Below are positions 6,001 to 8,750 of a DNA stretch of 8,750 bases, piece by piece. The notes beneath the pieces were generated by a model that had not been told where the DNA came from, made no database searches, and saw only the letters and a program-made list of their open reading frames with translations. The DNA lies in contig JBKJLF010000680.1 in NCBI GenBank assembly GCA_046597185.1, forward strand, positions 1-8,750, given 5' to 3'. The position numbers were made by a program, and so were the translations under genes. The DNA comes from CAMBDR01 sp046597185 (GTDB lineage Bacteria; Pseudomonadota; Gammaproteobacteria; Burkholderiales; Burkholderiaceae_D). Each line of letters opens with the position of its first letter. Position 1 is the first letter of the stretch.

Positions 6001-6946
6001 CATGGCGCAGGGTTTGTAGCAGCTGGCCGTTGCTGGCGGCAAGAATATTGATGCCGCCGCCAAAGGTGGTCAGCCAGATTTGATCCGGCCGTACCTGGGT
6101 AAACTTTTGCGCCCAGGGGTGGCTCAGTTGCGTCAACGGCAGCCAGCTTACCGTGGGCGTGCCTGGCGCTGTGCTGCCCGGCATGATCCATGCGACGCCA
6201 TGCTCGCGCGTACCCAGCCAAATCTTGCCGTCCTGGGCTTGAAACAGGGTTTCCACATGTTTGCCGGTGAAGATGGTTTCAAAGCGTTTGCCATCGCTGG
6301 CCATGCGTTGCAAACCACGGTTGCTGCCTACCCACAAACGCCCGCTTTTATCCCACAACAGGCTGTGGACTTTATTGTCCAACAGGCTGTGCAAAGCGCT
6401 GTCATGGGTAAATTGCAGTATGCGGTTGGTGGATTTGGGCAGGTGGTATAAGCCCTGCCCGGTGGCGATCCAGATGCCGCCGTGTGCATCCTGGGTGATG
6501 TCCGAAATCGGGCCACCGCCCAGGCTATCCGGTTTTTTTGCATCGTGGCGAAAATGTTCAAAGCGTTCGGTGGCCGGGTCAAATACCGAGACGCCATCCG
6601 ATAGCGTACCCACCCAGAGCCGGCCATCGCCCGTTGCCAGCAAGGCATTGACATAATCGCCTGCCAGCGAAAACGGGTCGTTGGCATTATGGGCAAACTT
6701 GCGGAAGCGGTAGCCGTCGTAACGAAGCAGGCCACCCTGGGTGCCGATCCAGATTAAGCCGCGCGTATCTTGCGCCAGCGCGGTGATGGGTTGGTTATCG
6801 ATGGTTGCGGCGTCGCTGACGTGTTCAAATTGCGCTTCGGTGAAGGGAAAATCGGCGGCGACCGCGCGCGCTGCCAGCAAAGCCAAGGGCAGGCAGGTGC
6901 TTAGCCAGAACAGCAGGCAGGATAGATATTTCAGGTTTATTCTCAT
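3050..6946 (-). CDS. Sensor histidine kinase with two periplasmic propellers, Y_Y_Y, GAF, HisKA_3 and HATPase_c domains
   Basis: This 1298-residue membrane kinase is of the NarL/LytS-like (HisKA_3) type. Residues 1-31 are a signal peptide (basic start, hydrophobic core, ARAVA-A). Fourteen two-component-regulator-propeller (Reg_prop) motifs of the form IWIGT/LWVGT recur from about residue 65 to 678, enough for two seven-bladed propellers; the blade near 630 is degenerate. A Y_Y_Y domain follows (about 735-815), then one membrane helix (about 822-842), a cytoplasmic GAF domain (about 880-1030) and a coiled coil (1031-1070). The H-box has His1078 (LDLHDN), which should be the phosphorylated residue. 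The ATPase domain shows the N-box with Asn1211 (EAVTNALRH), DDGRGFD (1238-1244) and GIGLMGM. There is no receiver domain and no regulator gene nearby. The propellers probably sense a periplasmic ligand, such as a saccharide in related proteins, but this is inference. No strong Shine-Dalgarno precedes the ATG; the signal peptide supports this start. Confidence 0.93.
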   Translation of the reverse strand: MRINLKYLSCLLFWLSTCLPLALLAARAVAADFPFTEAQFEHVSDAATIDNQPITALAQDTRGLIWIGTQGGLLRYDGYRFRKFAHNANDPFSLAGDYVNALLATGDGRLWVGTLSDGVSVFDPATERFEHFRHDAKKPDSLGGGPISDITQDAHGGIWIATGQGLYHLPKSTNRILQFTHDSALHSLLDNKVHSLLWDKSGRLWVGSNRGLQRMASDGKRFETIFTGKHVETLFQAQDGKIWLGTREHGVAWIMPGSTAPGTPTVSWLPLTQLSHPWAQKFTQVRPDQIWLTTFGGGINILAASNGQLLQTLRHDSTLASSLAMDDVKPLLLDRSGWLWVGTWGAGLQRMNANNSMVRMLRHSPKQAWGLSHPNIRSVLELANGQILFGSNGNGIDVFDRQRGLVKGYRPYLGPAPPPAGSLPDATITALAQTSDGSIWAGTRQAGVIRQLAGSENWMTVPVWSGLKVRTFLASRDGSLLVGTSRGLMRWRPDASQGQFEALTDEQGRPMQSSVNALAQDQQGRIWVGTNNGLWLQAPQQRGMIHIPAEPDRASGLISNYVGGLLFDRQQRLWVSTDKGLERLQSLDGRRARFEHISATLGSPGAHVGGNLLEDREGRIWTEDVVIEGATHGRITPAPPPMRMMRIMRLTIADGVDSGAQWLGSYGQTRDGLLLFGGTKGVTIIDPTQFKDYDYLPPLVATELKINGETVASGALLQNPGNGQTARQSVRQTLALTPEQRNFAIEFAALDYTEPGKNRYQYRLQGYDDSWINADANHRIAAYGNLWPGLYQLQVRGSNRIGTFSPHELSIPIRVLPTWWQSWWFITMMLWLLGLSLLAGLRWRVARLRKKSEALQALIDARTTDILNLAEIGRELTATLDTEQAFDRVYQQVSTRLDADVFLIGILDENKAQIAFVYKMEHRQRLPNTLMSLDEHNRAAVWCVHHQRELIAHNSAELSAYVGDIAPPSAGDPMETVVYLPLLAEQRVIGCLSVQSPQPHAYNKDQLEFLRILASYSAIALSNSIAHHNLTLSHEALAHSHEELAQSHEELADALESLKETQAKLIQAERQQISLDLHDNLSQTMTGVLLQLDTAREILVSEGKNPRVRDESLGTRHGSLQRSQAGLTYVDRAIELTRDGITQTRHLLKQLRSKKIKPPPIDLINALQRDLPRLTVGTSIKVSVEQCGQLIALPATLELVFFRIAQEAVTNALRHSGAKTISVLLSYEAGSVTLKVSDDGRGFDPLAPNHTPGIGLMGMRERVAALAGKFEISSAPGQGTSVSASMPVLNESTGSKAD
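3792..3854 (-). repeat. Three tandem 21-bp units encoding heptads of the kinase coiled coil
   Basis: Three consecutive 21-bp units (3792-3812, 3813-3833, 3834-3854) share the pattern GCCAG..CTCATGCGA. Read on the minus strand, they give the heptads SHEALAH, SHEELAQ and SHEELAD at residues 1033-1053, between the GAF domain and the H-box helix. Each unit is exactly seven codons, so gain or loss of a unit would keep both the frame and the coiled-coil register. Confidence 0.85.
5000..5021. repeat. 22-bp perfect palindrome inside the kinase gene
   Basis: The half-site GCGCATGATGC is followed directly by its reverse complement, giving a gap-free 22-bp palindrome. On the minus strand it encodes MRMMRIMR (about residues 642-649), just after the PAPPP stretch in the degenerate thirteenth propeller repeat. 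It could be a protein-binding site, a mobile-element target, or a coding coincidence from alternating ATG/CGC codons. Confidence 0.8.
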
Positions 6947-7143
6947 ACTAAATTTGGTCGAGGGGAACAGCCTGGCTGATTCAGCCGGAACCGGGCTGGA
7001 CCTTGTTTCATGGGGCGGATGAAATACGGCGGTTTCATGTTTTGCCGATTGATGAATTGTTTGCGGCGCTTTGGCTTTTGCGGCGCGGTGTTGCCTCGTG
7101 TGAGCGAGGCTGGCCCGGACAGGGCAGCCTCACATCCTATAAG
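6947..7143. promoter_or_regulatory. 197-bp gap upstream of the kinase gene, with a dyad near its start codon
   Basis: This gap separates the metY stop from the kinase start, both on the minus strand. It must hold the kinase promoter unless the two are co-transcribed, but I could not assign a convincing -35/-10 pair. A dyad GGCTGA-T-TCAGCC lies at 6974-6986, about 28 nt upstream of the kinase ATG, suitable for an operator or a leader hairpin. The end nearest metY holds the stem-loops described separately. Confidence 0.4.
7106..7131 (-). terminator. GC-rich stem-loop after metY, possible terminator
   Basis: On the minus strand, GAGGCTG-CCC pairs with GGG-C-CAGCCTC, a stem of ten pairs with one bulged base and a 5-nt loop, starting 12 nt after the metY stop codon. 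No T-tract follows, so a classical Rho-independent terminator is doubtful. A second hairpin, GCCTCG-6 nt-CGAGGC at 7093-7110, uses the same CGAGGC bases (7105-7110), so the two cannot form together. The structure may instead protect the 3' end of the metY transcript. Confidence 0.4.
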
Positions 7144-8415
7144 TTAAACCGCAGCCAGCGCCTGCTCCAGATCGGCCAGCAAATCATCAATATGCTCAAT
7201 GCCAATCGACAAACGCACCGTCTCTTCGGTGACCCCGGCTTTTTTCAGTTCTTCCGCGCTCAATTGGCGGTGCGTGGTGCTGGCCGGGTGGCAGGCCAGT
7301 GATTTGGCATCGCCAATATTGACCAAACGGGTGAATAGCTTCAGCGCATCCTGAAAGCGCGCACCCGCCTCACGGCCGCCAGTCAGGCCGAAGGTCAAGA
7401 TGCCAGACGGCCGCCCACCCATGTATTTTTGCGCCAAGGCATGGTCAACATGATCCGGCAAGCCCGCATAGTTGACCCATTCCACTTTGGTATGCCCTTG
7501 CAGGTATTGGGCCACCTTGCGGGTATTGTCGCAAATGCGATCCATGCGCAGGGCCAGCGTTTCAATCCCCTGCAAGATAAGGAAGGCGTTGAAGGGCGAC
7601 AAGGCCGCGCCCATATTGCGCAGCGGCACCACGCGTGCGCGGCCAATAAAGGCCGCCGCACCCAGCGCTTCGGTGTACACCACGCCGTGGTAAGAAACAT
7701 CCGGCTCGTTCAAACGCTTGAAACGCGCCTTGTGCTCAGCCCACGGGAATTTGCCGGAATCGACAATCGCGCCACCGATCGAATTGCCATGCCCGCCGCA
7801 ATACTTGGTTAGTGAATGGACCACGATATCGGCACCAAACTCAAACGGACGCAGTAAATAGGGCGAAGGTACCGTATTATCCACAATCAAAGGCAAGCCA
7901 TGCGCATGCGCCACTTTGGCAATGGCTTCGATGTCAGTAATATTGCCCAGCGGATTGCCGATTGATTCGACAAACAAAGCCTTGGTGCGCTCATCAATCA
8001 GCGCCGCAAAGGATTGCGGGTCGCGGTAATCGGCAAAGCGGGTTTCGATGCCAAATTGCGGCAGGGTGTGGGCAAATAAATTATAGGTGCCGCCATACAG
8101 CGTGGAAGCAGAAACAATATTGTCGCCTGCCTCGGTGATGGTTTGAATCGCATACGTGATGGCTGACATGCCGGAGGCGACCGCGAGCGCGCCGATGCCG
8201 CCTTCGAGCGCGGCTATCCGTTGTTCCAGCACGTTGTTGGTGGGATTCATAATGCGCGAATAAATATTGCCCGCCACCTTCAAATCAAACAAATCCGCGC
8301 CGTGCTGGGTATCGTCAAATGAATACGCTACGGTTTGGTAAATTGGCACGGCAACCGCACGGGTGGTCGGGTCTGGGCTGTAACCGGCGTGGACGGCAAG
8401 TGTTTCAAGTTTCAT
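7144..8415 (-). CDS. metY: O-acetylhomoserine aminocarboxypropyltransferase (O-acetylhomoserine sulfhydrylase)
   Basis: This PLP enzyme of the Cys/Met-metabolism family makes homocysteine from O-acetylhomoserine and sulfide (EC 2.5.1.49), the direct-sulfhydrylation route to methionine, in the cytoplasm. It has 423 residues, the usual length for MetY. Visible features: Tyr52 and Arg54 in NIYSRIMNPT, which reach the neighbouring subunit's cofactor phosphate; SGMSA at 81-85; Asp179 in LIVDNT, which contacts the pyridine nitrogen; and the Schiff-base Lys204 in HSLTKYCGGHGNSIGG, 25 residues later as in relatives. The GHGNSIGG segment and the C-terminal ACHPASTTHRQL are typical of MetY, not of MetB/MetC. 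The start is ATG 8413-8415, with AGGAG about 6 nt upstream; the open frame extends further 5' to 8706, but without conserved sequence. It stands alone: no metX is visible. The next gene on this strand is the kinase, 197 bp on, probably a separate unit. Confidence 0.96.
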   Translation of the reverse strand: MKLETLAVHAGYSPDPTTRAVAVPIYQTVAYSFDDTQHGADLFDLKVAGNIYSRIMNPTNNVLEQRIAALEGGIGALAVASGMSAITYAIQTITEAGDNIVSASTLYGGTYNLFAHTLPQFGIETRFADYRDPQSFAALIDERTKALFVESIGNPLGNITDIEAIAKVAHAHGLPLIVDNTVPSPYLLRPFEFGADIVVHSLTKYCGGHGNSIGGAIVDSGKFPWAEHKARFKRLNEPDVSYHGVVYTEALGAAAFIGRARVVPLRNMGAALSPFNAFLILQGIETLALRMDRICDNTRKVAQYLQGHTKVEWVNYAGLPDHVDHALAQKYMGGRPSGILTFGLTGGREAGARFQDALKLFTRLVNIGDAKSLACHPASTTHRQLSAEELKKAGVTEETVRLSIGIEHIDDLLADLEQALAAV

Positions 8416-8503
8416 GGGTTCTCCTGGGCGTGGTAAAGACGACATAATCGAAAAGTTTCTAATGATAGCCGATGGGACCACGCATCGCCGTGTTACGCGG
8501 GAA

Positions 8504-8532
8504 TAAATATGCCCCAGGCAAAAAAAGGGCAA
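8504..8532 (-). promoter_or_regulatory. Possible metY promoter
   Basis: On the minus strand, TTGCCC (8527-8532) and TATTTA (8504-8509) are separated by 17 nt. The -35 matches 4 of 6 consensus bases and the -10 only 3 of 6, so this is a weak candidate. It would give metY a leader of roughly 80 nt. The same bases also take part in the hairpin/T-tract at 8520-8540. Confidence 0.25.
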
Positions 8533-8540
8533 ATGTTGCC
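8520..8540 (-). terminator. Small hairpin plus T-tract upstream of metY
   Basis: Read on the minus strand, GGCAA-CAT-TTGCC is a 5-bp stem with a 3-nt loop, followed by C and seven T, the layout of a small intrinsic terminator. A wider alternative pairing, CAGGCAA (8536-8542) with TTGCCTG (8515-8521), is also possible. It could end leftward transcription entering from beyond the window, or attenuate a transcript into metY if that starts further upstream. The stem is short, so the case is modest. Confidence 0.35.
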
Positions 8541-8560
8541 TGATAAAAACAGTACAAGCG

Positions 8561-8749
8561 GTGAATGTGTTGGGCACCAAAATCACCCGTGTGCATGTGG
8601 CATTGGATAGTAATCTGGGGCCTAAGGGCGGAGTCTGGTTTTCTTCTGCTGCGGCGCATCCGTATTGCGGTGGCAACCCCAAAGAGTATTTTATTGATTT
8701 GAACAACGAAATCGGCTACAGCCAATATCTGGAAGTGGTGGAAGCGTGA
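8561..8749 (+). CDS. Short hypothetical protein or C-terminal remnant
   Basis: The frame is open from 8507 to TGA 8747-8749, with GTG 8561 as the first plausible start, giving 62 residues. The text (VHVALDSNLGPKGGVWFSSA, then HPYCGGNPKEYFIDLNNEIG, ending YLEVVEA) looks like real protein, with many glycines and aromatics and little low-complexity bias. No Shine-Dalgarno precedes the GTG, and the beginning looks like the middle of a protein. It may be a very small protein or the tail of a gene whose front has been lost. I do not recognise a family. It is divergent from metY, with 145 bp between the two starts. Confidence 0.4.
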   Translation: MNVLGTKITRVHVALDSNLGPKGGVWFSSAAAHPYCGGNPKEYFIDLNNEIGYSQYLEVVEA

Positions 8750-8750
8750 A

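Noticed and set aside
3285..6735. Many open frames of 60-140 codons inside the kinase gene, on both strands
   Set aside because: They are shadows of a GC-rich coding region: no RBS, no recognisable domains, and all overlap a gene with clear domain order.
7395..7812. Open frames overlapping metY in other frames
   Set aside because: metY is a well-conserved enzyme gene over the whole span; the others have arginine/proline-rich shadow composition.
8416..8706. N-terminal extension of metY to 8706
   Set aside because: The extra residues are not like MetY, and a good AGGAG precedes the ATG at 8413-8415; the extension covers the promoter and hairpin region.
1..8750. CRISPR array, tRNA or rRNA genes, insertion sequence ends
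   Set aside because: I found no regularly spaced repeats of CRISPR length, no tRNA-like cloverleaf or CCA end, no rRNA-like sequence, and no transposase or terminal inverted repeats.

Overview
The window looks like a chromosomal stretch of a Gram-negative bacterium, most likely a beta- or gammaproteobacterium. The reasons are the large periplasmic-propeller NarL-type histidine kinase with a typical signal peptide, the proteobacterial-style O-acetylhomoserine sulfhydrylase, Shine-Dalgarno-led genes, and fairly GC-rich coding DNA. This placement is inference and I cannot name a genus.

Left part (1-2898, + strand) is an accessory, defence-island-like block. It opens with the last 174 codons of one AAA-ATPase-like/PD-(D/E)XK nuclease-fold protein (1-525) and closes with a complete paralogue of the same protein (1345-2898). 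The two are in direct orientation, and by hand count they are about 87% identical in DNA and 93% in protein over the shared 525 bp. Between them lies a short transcription unit with its own TATAAT box. It holds a 78-residue winged-helix protein that resembles the middle component of ABC-three-component (ABC-3C) conflict systems (614-850). Overlapping its stop codon is the start of the partner ABC/SMC-like ATPase (844 onward), which is broken: the first 11 codons and the P-loop segment sit in different frames, and the rest of the ATPase is absent. The rest of the gap (about 998-1344) holds out-of-frame scraps, including a possible transmembrane segment, and then a candidate promoter for the full-length AAA/nuclease gene.

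Middle part (3050-6946, - strand) is one 1298-residue sensor histidine kinase. It has a signal peptide, fourteen propeller-type repeats (enough for two seven-bladed propellers), a Y_Y_Y domain, a single membrane helix, a GAF domain, a coiled coil with three near-identical heptads, HisKA_3 and HATPase_c. There is no receiver domain and no response-regulator gene in the window, so its partner is unknown. It converges on the AAA/nuclease gene across a 151-bp gap with no obvious terminator.

Right part (6947-8750) has metY on the - strand (7144-8415), encoding the enzyme that makes homocysteine from O-acetylhomoserine and sulfide. A GC-rich stem-loop follows metY, and a small hairpin/T-tract and possible promoter lie upstream. 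A short + strand reading frame of unknown function (8561-8749) ends one base before the window does.

The most unusual content is the decayed ABC-3C module between two recombining AAA/PD-(D/E)XK paralogues, followed by the oddities of the kinase gene: a 22-bp perfect palindrome, the heptad repeat, and extra residues in the dimerisation/phosphotransfer hairpin. metY itself is ordinary housekeeping metabolism.
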